A stretch of DNA of 64,000 bases from Acanthochlamys bracteata (Eukaryota; Streptophyta; Magnoliopsida; Pandanales; Velloziaceae): contig CM034144.1 in the NCBI GenBank assembly GCA_019914995.1, positions 2,945,489 to 3,009,488 of the forward strand, written 5' to 3'. This document shows, piece by piece, positions 33,129 through 44,969 of this stretch. Position numbers and translations under genes: made by a program. The notes under the pieces are model-generated. The model searched no databases, was not told the DNA's origin, and saw only the letters and a program-made list of their open reading frames with translations. The stretch's first letter is position 1, and each line of letters opens with the position of its first letter.

Positions 33129-34389
33129 TGTAATATATATGTGGCATTCAATTAAAGATACGTTCAATGTTTCATTTTGTGTATGTATGCATACACAAGT
33201 CCACACCTAACTAGATCATAAATGAGTTTAATCATTCACACATGGTTGAAGACATTCTTGTGAATGGTTCCATGTGATGTCATGTATGTATGCATGGACC
33301 AAAATTCCTCCTTTGCTTTCTTTTTTACGTGATGGATATATAATACTTTTTCTTCTTGTAGATGTACACATTTGTAGCCTTGTAGGTATTGCAGCAGTCC
33401 CATACCACAAAATAACAATTTCATTCCACATGTTATAATGTGCTGCCCATGTTCCTTGCTTCCAAGTCCCACATGACCCTTTTTTTCTATTAAAATTAAT
33501 TTTATGTCTTATCCATTCATATCGAACGTTTTTGTCCAATTAATACCTTAGTTCTCTTAGTCTTTTCGCCCCTAACCCCACCCCCCCCGAAAAGTTTCTT
33601 AAAACAGTGTCTTTTATTCTTCCATGAGCAAAGTATTAGAGACTATTTGGCTAAGTTTTTTTTCGATTTATAAGTTATAAAAAAAACTTCAAATAGTAGT
33701 TATAAGTGTTTGGAAACCTCCTTATAAGTTGCTTTGTGTGACTTATAGTTGGAATAAAAACTGAGTATCTTATTAAAAAAAATCAAGCGAACTTTCTTTG
33801 ACCAATAATTAAAATGTCCATGTAAGTTCGCATATTTATAAGAATTTGTATTTCTTGCACCCCTTTCTAATTCTCTCATTCTCTCCCATATTCTTCTTGA
33901 CACTCTCTCTGTGCTCTCCCTCTGATCTGCGATCTTGATCTCAGCATTTTCGTTGGTTTTGGGTGTTGTGGGAAGGACAATGAGATTGAAGGCTAACATA
34001 TAGGTTGACTACTGTAGGAAGGAAAACAGTTTTCTAGGTTTGTGGTTATTATATAACACCTGAGATGATCTTGCTATTTGGGCTATGTTATTCGTTCCTT
34101 GATGCTTACTTCTTATAGCATCCTAATGTTGATTTGGTGCGGGCTTGTTTACCTTGCCAAATTAATGGAATATTGTTTTGTTATTTTGTTGCATATTTCA
34201 TAGAGCTGGTTGCCTTATATGAGAATTTATTGACTGGTTGGCTAGCATATATGTTGACTGGTGCAGGAACACATTTTTATAAGTCTTAGTGACTGTACAT
34301 CGTTAACATTAGGAGATTTCACTTAAAAAGTTTTCAAGTGATGCGAACATAGATACTAAAGTGCTAAACCAAATAAAAATCTTAGCGAG
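33129..34389. other. Unassigned, with a MITE-like end
   Basis: At 33645-33760 the text GACTATTTGGCTAAG and AAGTGTTTGG resembles the ends of the hAT-type elements at 8432 and 25316, but paired termini were not found. The minus-strand frame 33700-33999 crosses this region and has no motif. Confidence 0.35.
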
Positions 34390-34640
34390 CTATCTGATTT
34401 GCTTTTTTTGGCACTTGTGCTTATTTTGTTTAAATTTTATTGAGCTAACATCTTTAGTGCAATCTATAATTAACTCACACCTCGATATCAGCAATCTTGC
34501 TTGGAATTCATAACAGTCTATATTTTTAAATTTTAATTTGCCATAATTCAGTTCATTTCTTCTCCCTCTCTTGAGTAGTTATTCTATAGGTTTCTATACA
34601 AGAACCTTACAAACCTCCACTTAAAAGGCGATGCCTGTAC
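34390..34640. mobile_element. LTR relic (SIRE/Maximus-like), copy 2
   Basis: Only the end portion is kept: TTGTGCTTATTTTGTT, GAGCTAACATCTTTAGTGCAA, then TTTGCCATAATTCAG and CTCTTGAGTAGTTATTCT, in the same order as the end of the copy at 44220-44830. Confidence 0.45.
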
Positions 34641-36189
34641 GATAGTCATCTAATTGTTCTGCAACAAAAGGGTAGGTACGATTCTAATTGAGATTCTAAT
34701 ATTTAATTTTTTATTTTGGAAATTAACTTGTCTAAGTTATGTTTTGTCATAGCGGTAATTATGGAATGTCATATGATATATCTCGAATATCTATCCATTG
34801 GTAAAAACGTTACATTAGTCCCGCATGATTAAGAAAGTTGTGTAACTCTTTCATTACAAAAAGCCTAACCCTGTTTCAGAGTATGATATGCCAAACTATG
34901 AATCAAAGATAGCTACTCAACTAGAGGAGTTTAAATAATACAATTCAGTGTTATTTTATTGACTAGATTTGCTCAGAGTAACTATTGTAATATAATTCTT
35001 TATATTTATTTATGTATATGTAACAACATTGTTTGTCCACAAAAATTGCTTTGAGTCACGATGCATGTTCTGATATATGAAGGTACAATATACTTCTCTA
35101 ACCAATATTTGTCTATTATTCGACCAATAGTCAAATAGTAACTCATAATTAGAAGTACGCAATATAAGACTTCTAGACAGTTTCACATACGACTAAAGCC
35201 GTCTAAAGATGATACATATGAAATATTTGCAAATGCTTATTATGCATGTATATTTATAAATGTTCATTTAATATTTACAAATGTCCGCAACCAAATCTTT
35301 TTACAGATTTACATTTAACCATTATAAACTTTGGAATATGGAACTATTATCACCACATGTTTAGATAGAGGAGATGCAATACATGATGGGCTAGTTGGTA
35401 AGATGAGAAAGCATCTTTTTTCCTAGCAGGACGTGTTGGTTGGTTCTCTCCCAAGAAATTCATACATTACATTACTCCGTTGGGCTCTGCGCTTTTGATT
35501 GGCAAGTTTATGGAACCTTTTCAGTGCCTGTAGAGTACAATAAAGGATGAGATAGTTGGCTAGATGAAGAATTATCTTCAGCCGAAACAAAGTATTATTG
35601 AAATTGCTCAATTAGGCAGTTCATACTCAACAGTACTCATTTTAGTTGCATTATGTGTTTCTAGTGACAACTTCATGAAATATGAATTAAGAACAAAAGA
35701 ATGCGAATACATCTTTACTAAGATTGGCATAGGTTAAAAAAGTTTATAACTCTACCTGTTAATATAAATATTTACTTCTTAACTACCTAATACTCATACA
35801 TATCACACCTATCTAGCTAAACTATTTTAGCAACTAACTCCTAGGTATCAACTAACCCAGAATAATAATTCAAAGAAGCTAGTTCTTCAGCTGTCATAAA
35901 AGAACAAGCTGAATTATGGCGAACCAAGCATGATGGGATTTAAAGATGATGCATTATTATTGGAATCTCCAATGCTAAATGCAATAGGATAAATTTGTTT
36001 GTTGTTATCCAAGCTCATGGCGACAAACAAATTACCAACTGCTTACTTTGACTTAAAAATATTTTGTCAATAGTTGTAGTTGGGTGAATGTTGTTCTGAA
36101 AACCCTTCTAGCATGCGTTAACAGACATAAAGAAGTATAAGAAGTGATACTATCATGACAGCTATTATAGTAACTAGGTTCTTTGCTTC
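34641..36189. other. Unassigned DNA
   Basis: No supported gene. Two diverged copies of a block with GATGGGCTAGTTGG or GATGAGATAGTTGG (35377-35440 and 35545-35605) suggest an old internal duplication. Confidence 0.4.
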
Positions 36190-37350
36190 AATGCAACACA
36201 ATATAAAGAGAACAACGCATATTTTGGATACCTTCGAGGCAAATTCACGCGCTTTAAAAGGCTCGTCATAAATAATGTTCACGTCTTACTCCTTTCTCTT
36301 AACCTGAATAATGTCCTTAGTTTGTAAATACGTCCAGGCAACCACAAATTTGTCCTTAATTTATTTAGCAAACAATCTACGAGCAGCTTGTCGATGATCA
36401 TGATTGATAAACTTATGGGTACAAATAGAGATAGCTACGTAGTTTTATAACATTCAGTTTTGGATATTTTTATTGCCCTCAATCTCTATTTTTAGTAATT
36501 TTTGACATCTCTAATACAAGTACCAGCTAGTCTCTTAAAGATCTTATAACACAAAACAAAATTTCATTTCAGGGATCACAGATACAGTTGTCTTCTTAGA
36601 TCATTTTTTCTTTCAAAAAATCTGGTCGATAAAGATTTGTTTGAATAATGTCACGTTGCCTATGTTACTACTAGCTAATTTCAGTTGACTCTTAGAGGAT
36701 GGACTAGATGACATGTATATAGGTCGCTCTTCTTGTATAAGTGTTTGATCTTCAATGGGTGAATCAAATTCCTTTAGCTCCTACGATGTAAAGTTGGAAG
36801 CATGAAATCATGACCTATAGGTGGACATGAAGTCATTGCGGGTAAATTACCTAGATACATTGCGGATGGTTAAAATGGTCTAACCTCAATACAAAGTCGG
36901 CAACATGATTACCGTAATTTGTGATAGACATGAATTTATAGTAGACAAACCAGTAAAGACAATATCACCGCTAGATGATGTTAACTCTTCACTAAAAGAA
37001 GGAACAACGAGCATAGAAGCACAAGATATAACTATTTTTTTTAAGTTAATGCAGAGTGTTGGTGCTTTATCTCATTCATCATACATTAATATATAATTTC
37101 TCAACTCAGAATCGCAGTTAATATTAATGACAACACTTTCATTATGAGCTGAAAGAACATATGTGGTGACAACGTCATACACGGTTTGACCAAAACATAT
37201 GTAAGCTATTTCCAATAGATTAGAGTACATGAATTCAAGTGGCAATATACAATCTTTGCTATGGACATCGATTAGTTGGTATATCTCTAGTAGTCAGGCT
37301 CTATCTACTTCTATTTATCACCTCTTTAAATAAGAAAAGTCTTCATGGGT
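36190..37350 (-). pseudogene. Element-type coding region, unidentified, copy 1
   Basis: Minus-strand frames broken by stops read, for example, DHRQAARRLF, VVAWTYLQTKDIIQVKRKE and DVNIIYDEPFKAREFASK. The same gene, more diverged, lies at 44970-45960 in the same orientation and matches over about 1 kb, block by block. A repeated, broken coding sequence flanking a CACTA element is most likely a transposon accessory or transposase gene. I cannot name the family. It contains several stops, so it is dead as read. Confidence 0.5.
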
Positions 37351-37389
37351 GACTTCGCTGCAATATTTAAATATGATTTCAATCACATT

Positions 37390-37790
37390 GCGTAGAACCA
37401 AGAAGGATGGGATCAAAGAAAGAGTTATTAACTATAGCTCGATGACAATAGAATAATGATTGAAGAATCTGTTGTTCAAAGAAGGACTTTCTTCGACTAT
37501 GGTTCGAAAACACATTAAATAATGGTCAAGAAAGGTTATGGTTCGAAGAAGGGGCTAAACCGACCATCGTTCGCAACATTGACGAATGGTCAAGGAATGT
37601 TAGGTGAGAAGAAAGAGTTAGTCGACTATAGTTCGAATAATGGTTGAAAGCATCTAGGGTTCGAAGGTTATTCAATTATACTTTGAATAATAGTCAAAAA
37701 AAGCTTGAAGAAGATGACGCTAGTCGAATTAAAGACGAATAATGATCGAAGAAGAATTGGGGCTACTATTGGACCTAGAGTAGAATAATT
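37390..37790. repeat. Degenerate tandem repeat of TTCGAA/GTCGACTA type
   Basis: Imperfect units of about 55-65 bp repeat GGTTCGAAGAA, GTCGACTATAGTTCGAATAA and AATGGTCAAG segments at least six times. Noncoding or pseudo-coding. It lies just upstream, on the minus strand, of copy 1 of the element-type coding region. Confidence 0.7.
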
Positions 37791-38279
37791 ATATGAAGGG
37801 TAGAAGATGACCCTTATATATTCCGTGAGAGCCCCCAAGAGGTGAAGAGAACCCTTCTACTCCTATAGGACAACGATAGTGGAGAAGAATTTACAGATTA
37901 TGAATTCGTGATAATTTTGAGCATATCAAGACACCGCTGATAACTTACAACGGATGAAGACAATAATCTTTTATCTCGATATCTTTGAGCTCGAATCAGA
38001 TTTCGGAGATATGATTTTTGTAGTAGAAAGCCAAGATGTCACAATTTTACAAACCTACTATGAGGCAAATATATCCACTAAGCCTATAAAAATTGTCAAA
38101 GATGGCCGGTCAGTCTAAATCCTAGAATAAACAGAACCAAGACGATTAATCGATCCCAAATCAATTTTTGGGATCCTACTTGTGCAAATTTGTTGCAGGT
38201 GCAATCAGAAGCTACAAGATTATTAGAAAAGATATGTAAATAGTATATGCAAAATTTATGAAGAATACATTAGAAATAT
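37791..38279. other. Unassigned DNA left of the CACTA element
   Basis: I searched here for the left CACTA terminus. The nearest candidate (CACTAAGCCTATAAAAATTG at about 38079) is a poor match to the right end, so the border remains open. Confidence 0.35.
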
Positions 38280-38284
38280 ATTGA

Positions 38285-38610
38285 AAATCGGTCGCTAAAG
38301 ATCTCAACAACAGCGACCGTGGCTGTTCAATTAGCAACGACTAGGCCAAGATGGTCGTAGTTGTACTAAGAACATCGACTGGAAAGCAGTGGTCACGAAT
38401 TATTACATTATTGACATGCTGTGGGCGATTGCGAGTTATGTCATCAGCGATCGATTTGCCTAGTTGCTTTTGTAAGAAAAGTAACGACCGGTACTAGTTA
38501 GTCGTAAATGTTGACGTCAGCGACCACTGTCCGCTGGTTGTGGATGCTCCTATTATTTAACTATTAGCAACCCGTTGCTGTTTTTTGAAATCAACGATAG
38601 CTTATTTCTG
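38285..38610. repeat. Left subterminal repeat region of the CACTA element
   Basis: Many short direct and inverted copies of GCGACCG, GGTCGCT, AACGAC and TCAGCGA lie within about 330 bases. Such arrays are the transposase-binding regions of En/Spm elements in general. That they bind the transposase here is inferred. Confidence 0.75.
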
Positions 38611-38940
38611 ATCGCTAATTTAGCTTATTTATATTTTAATGAAAAATATTATAAAATAGTAATTCAATACTAAATATTACTAAAAACTAAAATTTCATTC
38701 AACAAATACAAAATATAGTCAATATTAAATATTTTTAAATTATATGATTTTTGTACACTAAATACAGATTTTATAAAAATATTACATTATATTATTTTAA
38801 TATTATAAAAAATACCTAATAAAAGAACCAACCACCGAAGACGTCATTCTCCTCAAACAGAAGCAAATGATCATGAATCTGAAATGAAAACAAATGAAAG
38901 AGGATTAACAACGTTCGTCTATGGATTGAAATAAATATCT

Positions 38941-39470
38941 AAGCTATTCTATATTAAAATCTCTAAAACCTAAACTTACTTCTAACTTGCTTCTCGGATC
39001 TCCAAATTTGGTTCCGATTCTTCCTACATGTCGCACTCTTCGAGCCGATCGTGTCGGTGCCAATTTCATACTATTTGATGGTTTAGTTTACATTTTGACC
39101 TCCTATATTGTTAACTAATTAAGCTATTCTATATTAAAATCTTTAAAACCTAAACCTGTTTCTAACTTCCTCCGCAGACCTCTAAATTTGATTCTAACTC
39201 TTCCTACAAGTGACACTTATCGAGCGGATTGTGTTGACGCTACTGTTGTTCAGTTTGATGGTTTAGTTTACATTTTAGCCCCGTATATTGTTTTAAGCTA
39301 AGTTATTCTAAATTTTCTAAATCCTAAACTTCTAACTTACTATTCGGACCTCCAAATTTGATTCCAACTCTTTCTACTACTCATACTCGTCGAGCTCATC
39401 GTGGCGTCGCGAATTTCATGCCGTTTGATGGCTTAGTTTACGTTTTAGCCTTCTTCGTTGTATTAAAAAA
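38941..39470. repeat. Three tandem units of about 180 bp
   Basis: Units start at 38941, 39121 and about 39299. Each runs AAGCTATTCTATATTAAAAT, CTTCTAACTT, CCAAATTTG, TCTTCCTAC, TCGAGC, GTTTGATGGTTTAGTTTAC and ATTTTAGCC. The third is shorter and more diverged. Noncoding, inside the CACTA element, on the transposase 3' side. Confidence 0.9.
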
Positions 39471-40149
39471 TTGAATAATGAGAAATTTATGACTATAAGA
39501 TAACCGATGTACCTGAAGCTGGACACTGCCTTTCTAATTAACTTTTCATAAGCTGCATTATTTGTATTAGCTCGTTGAATTGTAGATGTCGCTCCAATTC
39601 CTCTTCAAGGATAGTCACTCTTGAGACCTTCTGTTGGAGAACATTGAGTCTTTCATTCATACTCTCCCATTCTTATCTTTCTATTTTCAGTTAAATTCTT
39701 AAACTAGATACCTCAGATACGCGATAAATCTTTATGTTGTGGTTTTAGCCGCAGCCCTCGACCTCAACAGCAACCAAATCCGTTTCCTAAAACACTCTCC
39801 ATAACTTGTTCTTGTATCATCAACTGGTCAGTTTGTGAAGATTCTTCAAGTATTTTATTCATTATCTCCAGCAATTAATTTATAATTATAGATATACACT
39901 ATATAATTATTTTATTTTCTATTCTAAGAAAACACAACTTACATAATTACTTTGAGTTCTCTTTGAAATAAACTGCCCTTTATCTAGACTCTTCGCTTTT
40001 TGTGTATGCTATCTTGTATGTCTCAAGTGGTCCATGTCCCTAAATATTTTATATAATATAAAAATAAAAAAATAGCATAAATGTTTTCTAAACAATTGAT
40101 TTCTATTCTGTGAAAAATACTCGCTATACTTTAACTTCCACCGAGATAC

Positions 40150-41290
40150 TGATCAAATTGTTTATGACGCGCCTCTTTCGCAATATGTTAACTCTCCTAG
40201 CATATAAATAGCAATTTTTATGCTCTCCCAAGATGTATTCTTATTACAAATTGGATATACAAGTTTACCTTTCGTGACCCATCTAAAAAGATCTCCATAT
40301 GTAGAAAAGTCCTTGATATTCCAAACGACCGTAGCATGCATAATGAACATACTTTCACAAACTGCATCATATGTTTTAACACCCGGCTCCATAACTCCTT
40401 CAAATCATCTATCAAAAGCGATAAGAACACGTTAAGATCTTTACCAAGTTGGCTTGGGCCTGGAATTAATAATTATAATATATGAAAAAAAGATCATTCA
40501 TGCATCTCCACGGTGTCAAATTATATGGTGTTAGTATAGCAGGCCACATCCTATATGGCTTGCTCATATAATTGAATGGAGTGAAACTATCCGTTGACAA
40601 ACCAAACCACACATTGTGAGGATCCTTGGCAAAAGAGAAAATTTTCTAATCAAAATGTTTCCAAACTATGCTGTTTGCTGGATGCCATACCAAATTTCAT
40701 CTGAAGCAAATTGTTCCTTATGCCAATGCATATCTGATATATTTTTTCTTAACATATATAATCTCTACAATCTCGGAGTCAAAGGGAAGTAAAACAAGAC
40801 CTTCTGAGCAATCTTTCTTGCCTAGAACATTAGTGTGCTTCCACCTAGAACCATTGCATCTTGTACAGTTATCCAATCGACCAAATTCTTTTCTAAACAG
40901 GATACAGTTATACATGCATGTAAGGATTGGCTCACATTCAATCCAAGAACTTGCAACACTTTTTAGCCTCATAATATGATCATGGGATTGAGTGGGCTTC
41001 AGGCACCATATCATAAATATTTTTACGATATCATCAATCATCTTATTCATTGCTTGGTTACACACTTTGGCATTAAGCAACCTCACGATGAATGACATAA
41101 AAGAAGGCCCAATACTACCCCAAATAGCGGTTTTTGAACACCTCTTAGCAAAGGTATTAATCTATCAATTTGTTCATCATTATTAGCTGTTACGGGTGCA
41201 TGTTCCTCCATCTCGACATCAACAAACAAACTACTATTAATATCTTGTAGCATTTCATAGAGTTCATCATCATCATCAACTGCCAACATC
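40150..41290 (-). pseudogene. CACTA transposase remnant (TNPD / Transposase_21 type)
   Basis: The minus strand reads, from right to left, an acidic leader (DDDDELYEMLQDINSSL), then IECEPILTCMYNCILFRKEF and RLDNCTRCNGSRWK, then DPHNVWFGLSTDSFTPFNYM and MWPAILTPYNLTPWRCMN, then FLSLLIDDLKELW and PGVKTYDA with DFSTYGDLFRWVTKGKLVYP. These are in the order of En/Spm-type transposases. Between KELW and PGVKTYD the frame shifts by one base (near 40390), and after GKLVYPICNKNT the similarity stops, so the C-terminal two thirds are missing. It cannot make an active protein. Confidence 0.9.
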
Positions 41291-41581
41291 TACAATAGGA
41301 GTTTCTTGTAATCCTCTACTTGGTTGATTATCAATTTCTGAGAGCTTCTCTCCTGATCTAGCCATGTCATATACGTCACCATAATATCCTTCACTATTAT
41401 GTGCATTTCAACCGCTTTCTAAGTTTGCTAATATACATTCAAACAAAATCTACACGAACATCTAATTCATTCTATTGTCCCACATGCTCACGAGCAAACT
41501 TCATAAATTGTTTAACTCCATCAATATACTTTTTGCTCTCTATTATTAATTCTTATCTAATTTTATCCATTCCTATCATAG

Positions 41582-41607
41582 TATATATATATATATATAT
41601 ATATATA
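41582..41607. repeat. (TA)n microsatellite
   Basis: Thirteen uninterrupted TA dinucleotides inside the CACTA element. Confidence 0.95.
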
Positions 41608-42957
41608 GAATTAGTTAGGTAGGTCTATAGTTTACTTCTCTTTATTGCATTTAAATAAGTAAATGATGTAATTATTAAGTAACTAATTAAGATCGCATGT
41701 TTCTAATCTTTTATAAACTTAAATAAATATTAATAAATATAATTTGTGAACAAAATTTGTTTATAAAATTGACATTAATTTCTAAAAACTGGTCATTTGA
41801 CTTAAAAAACTAACATTATGCATTTTAACTCCTTAATACTACTTGAAATTTTATATCATATTAATACTCTTTTGATGAACATTATAGTGATAGTTTCTTC
41901 ATCAAATGTATATCTAAAACCAACACCTAAGAAAATGTACATACTTAAATTTGTATCTTAAACTCAAAATTGCTACCCTACTAATCATAATGCCTATTTT
42001 ATTATCATGTTAGTCCAACATCATTTCAATCACCTAAATCCATCAAAGGGTTTCAACTTATGAGATAATCATAGCAACAGTAACAACAAAAGTTGACAAG
42101 CAGCTACTGTTCATACCTACTAATTACCACAATGTCGAAGATAAATCAAACAATCAAGCTTTTCATTTCTCTCTTTTCTCACTCAAACAATCCAAATCAT
42201 GTAATTACAAGCTAATTCGCCTGTACTTAACAATTCAAATAAATCCACTTACATTTTTTTCTTCACTGCTTGAAAAGGGAGCTTCTTACCGACGGGGAGC
42301 AGCGAGAGAGAGTGGCACGAAATTGCACAAGCTCGAGCAAAGCCGAGGTCGGAGGTAGCCGAAGCAAAGCCGGAGAATGATGCGATGAGGGAGCCGAAGC
42401 GGGGCAACAGCGTTGGAGGGAGCCGGAAAAAGCAAGCTTGAGCCAGAGTAGTGCAGAGAGAAAGGAGCGGAGTTCAGCTAGAGCTGGAGTATGATTGAGC
42501 TCTCTGCATTTGAAAATCATTAACAGGTGAGCTCATTCTCAAGCTAGGGCTATTAATAAGGCCATCAGCGACCGTTACGACAGATGGTCACTAATGCATA
42601 CATCAACAGCGACCAGAATCACCAAACGATCGTTGATGTAGAAACCAATAGCGACCGGCAACACAACATAGTCGCTGATTTATCAGCGTTTCAAAATCGA
42701 GGTGAGCTCGTTCACGCACTTGTTTATACTTAAGACAATCCACGAACGCAAGCGATTACTGATTTGGAAACCAATACCGATAGAGAAAACAACAGTCACT
42801 GCTTAATTATCAGCGTTTCGAGACAAGTTCATTCACGCGCTCAGATTAGTAGTAAGACAATAAGGGACTAAGTACACCGTCATATCTTATGGTCGCAGAT
42901 GATCTAAGACAGCAACCAGCTTGTGTGTGCGATCGCTAAATGACCAACTAAAATTTG

Positions 42958-43655
42958 GTCCCTATTTCTTAAAAAAATAAAAATTTTAAATTAATTAATA
43001 AAATATAAATCGTTGGATGTAGCTTTTATTTTTTATGTATATTGTTGAAAAAGTTTTAGATTATTTGGATAATATTTTGTGCTCTATCACTATAAATAAT
43101 TAGTGCACGTATACAGTTTAATAATTTATACGGTTGAAATTGGAGCATTAACTTATATTCAAATTTGATAAAATTTTGTATGAACAATAATATTATAGTA
43201 CTGAACATATCCAACAATTTAGATAATCTATTTGAAATATAAAATTAGATTATTTGCATAAGTACTATAATTAAAGAGTATAACTATCATACTCATATAC
43301 AAACTCATCGTATCATTGCTAGCTAATGTACACAATTCACACAATTACAAGAATAAAATCAACCTCTAAATCATCGAAAATATTATATACTATAATATTA
43401 TTGTTCACACAAATTTTCATCAAATTTGGATATAAGTTATTGCTTCGATTTATGATATCATTAATCGTACACATCAATCAATTATTTATTATGATTGAGC
43501 ATAAAATAATATCCAAATGATCCAAAAATTTTCCAATATAAGATATATTAAATAAATCATATATAACGATTTAGATTTTATTAAATAAATTATTATTAAT
43601 TAATTTTAAAATTTTCTTTTTTACAGTATTAAGGACCAACTAAGTATTGGTCCTT
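42958..43655. mobile_element. Foldback element nested in the CACTA element
   Basis: Left arm (about 42958-43205) and right arm (about 43380-43655) are inverted copies. Both read inward TTGGTCC(C/T)TA, AATTTTAAATTAATTAAT or a close variant, then TATTTGGATAATATTTTGTG, AAATAATT and CAAATTTGATAAAATTTTG with GAACAATAATATTATAGTA. Arms of roughly 230-270 bp surround a spacer of about 170 bp. Noncoding. It sits between the leader-like block and the right end of the CACTA element. Confidence 0.8.
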
Positions 43656-43689
43656 AATAGATCTACATTAGGGACCAACTTGTACTGTC

Positions 43690-44059
43690 TAGAAATTAGT
43701 GAAGGAAGCCGGTCGCTAGAAATTAGTGAAACAACGACTGCCACTAGCGGTGGTCGTTATTACCCTAACAACCAGCGACCGTTAGGAGGTTGGTCGCTAC
43801 TGCTCTAGGGAATAGCAACTAGGTCTACAACGATTGCTGTTGATTAGAAGTAGTAGCAACCATGATAATAAGGGGTCAATATTATCTAGAGCAGTAGCAA
43901 CGGTGGAGTCTGTTGGTCACTGTAACTTTAAATTAGCGATCAGTTAGTTGTGCTAGTCATTGATACTTTCATAACATAGATCGTGTATACTTTGGTTGCG
44001 GTTTCGCTTCAATCGCGACCAATTCGTTCTGGTTGCTAATGACCTCTTTTCTTATAGTG
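43690..44059. repeat. Right subterminal repeat region and terminus of CACTA
   Basis: Repeated CAGCGACCG, GGTCGCTA, TAGCAAC and CGACCA-type motifs in both orientations lead to the terminal TATAGTG at 44059. This end is intact in sequence. Confidence 0.85.
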
Positions 44060-44219
44060 GTACGACGTCTTAGACCCATTGAAAACTTGCTCCAATCGAA
44101 TTCACATCCTGAGGTCAAGATAAGACATCAGTTGGAATATTAGGAAAGGAGACGAGAAGAACAACAAAGCATTGACCACTTAACCGTACATACATCATTG
44201 ATGACTGAATAGAGAAACA

Positions 44220-44830
44220 ACATCTTCCATACGCTTCTTTGAGTCTTGTTTTCTCTATTATTGTGTATGAACCCCTTTGTGCTTTCTTGTTCTGAGGTTA
44301 TACTTTGTGGTAAGTGACATTCTACTTATAACCTTGAGAAAAGATTATAAAGAACTTGCGAGTTTTTGGATTTACTAGCTTAGGTATAGATTAGTGGGTT
44401 TACGCAAGGCGTGTGTGAATGTATGCACGATTGCAGATAGAGGAAGTTACGAAGTGTAGGAGGATGTGATGAATTATCTTTATGAGGAGACTCGATTTGA
44501 GGCAGGTAGTTTGTGACACATTAAGTATCGGTATTATACATTAGTTAATGTTAATATATTTTACTTGGAAGTTTTAGGTGACGTCGACGTGGATAACGCT
44601 ATCTGCTTTGATCCTTTAAACTTGTGTTTAAATTTGATTGTGTTAACATCTCCGGTATAATCTTTAGTAAACTTTCAGTCAAACGTCAGTTATCTTGCAG
44701 CAGACTAAAACATTGACTTAGCATTGACTAAATTTATAATAGTGAATGTTTTCAATATTAATTTGCCATAACTCAATTCACACCGCCTCCCCCCTCTTAA
44801 ATTATTTTTCATAGGTTTCTTTAACCAATT
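44220..44830. mobile_element. LTR relic (SIRE/Maximus-like), copy 3
   Basis: Ordered blocks CCTTTGTGCTTT, AACTTGCGAGTTTTTGG, GAGGAAGTTACGAAGTG, ATGAGGAGACTCGATTTGAGG and TTTGCCATAACTCAATTCAC followed by CCTCCCCCCTCTTAA match copy 1 at 13040-13700. The terminal C-rich CTCTTAA string is typical near SIRE-type LTR ends. It starts about 160 bases right of the CACTA terminus. Confidence 0.6.
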
Positions 44831-44969
44831 GTTCTTTACTTCAATCTCTTTAATTTCTTCATTAACTACACGTTCACAAAAATAATATAATTTGATAAGA
44901 AAAATAAAAAAACAAATATCTAAACTACATTAAAAAAATCTAAAAATTTCATAGAAATATAAACTTATC

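Larger units (their letters stand above)
38280..44059 (-). mobile_element. CACTA (En/Spm) transposon, internally deleted
   Basis: The right terminus reads CTTTTCTTATAGTG, so the minus strand begins CACTATAAGAAAAGAGG, a canonical CACTA end followed by GTCATTAGCAACC. Subterminal arrays of GCGACCG / CGGTCGCT-type 10-mers lie on both sides (38285-38610 and 43690-44040) and again at 42570-42950. A minus-strand transposase remnant sits at 40150-41290. A leader or first-exon-like GC-richer block lies at 42250-42540. The interior also contains a three-unit tandem repeat (38941-39470) and a nested foldback element (42958-43655). The left terminus was not found, and no 3-bp target-site duplication can be assigned. 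The element is read on the minus strand and has lost most of its transposase. Confidence 0.85.

Noticed and set aside
33228-33539. Two minus-strand frames of 103 and 78 codons
   Set aside because: Different frames of the same DNA, with no motif, no splice partner and no repeat support.
38079-38098. Left CACTA terminus
   Set aside because: CACTAAGCCTATAAAAATTG agrees with the right terminus only in the first five bases and a few A residues.
42263-42520. 85-codon minus-strand frame as an independent gene
   Set aside because: It lies within the CACTA element, upstream of the transposase remnant, and is more likely its leader or first exon.
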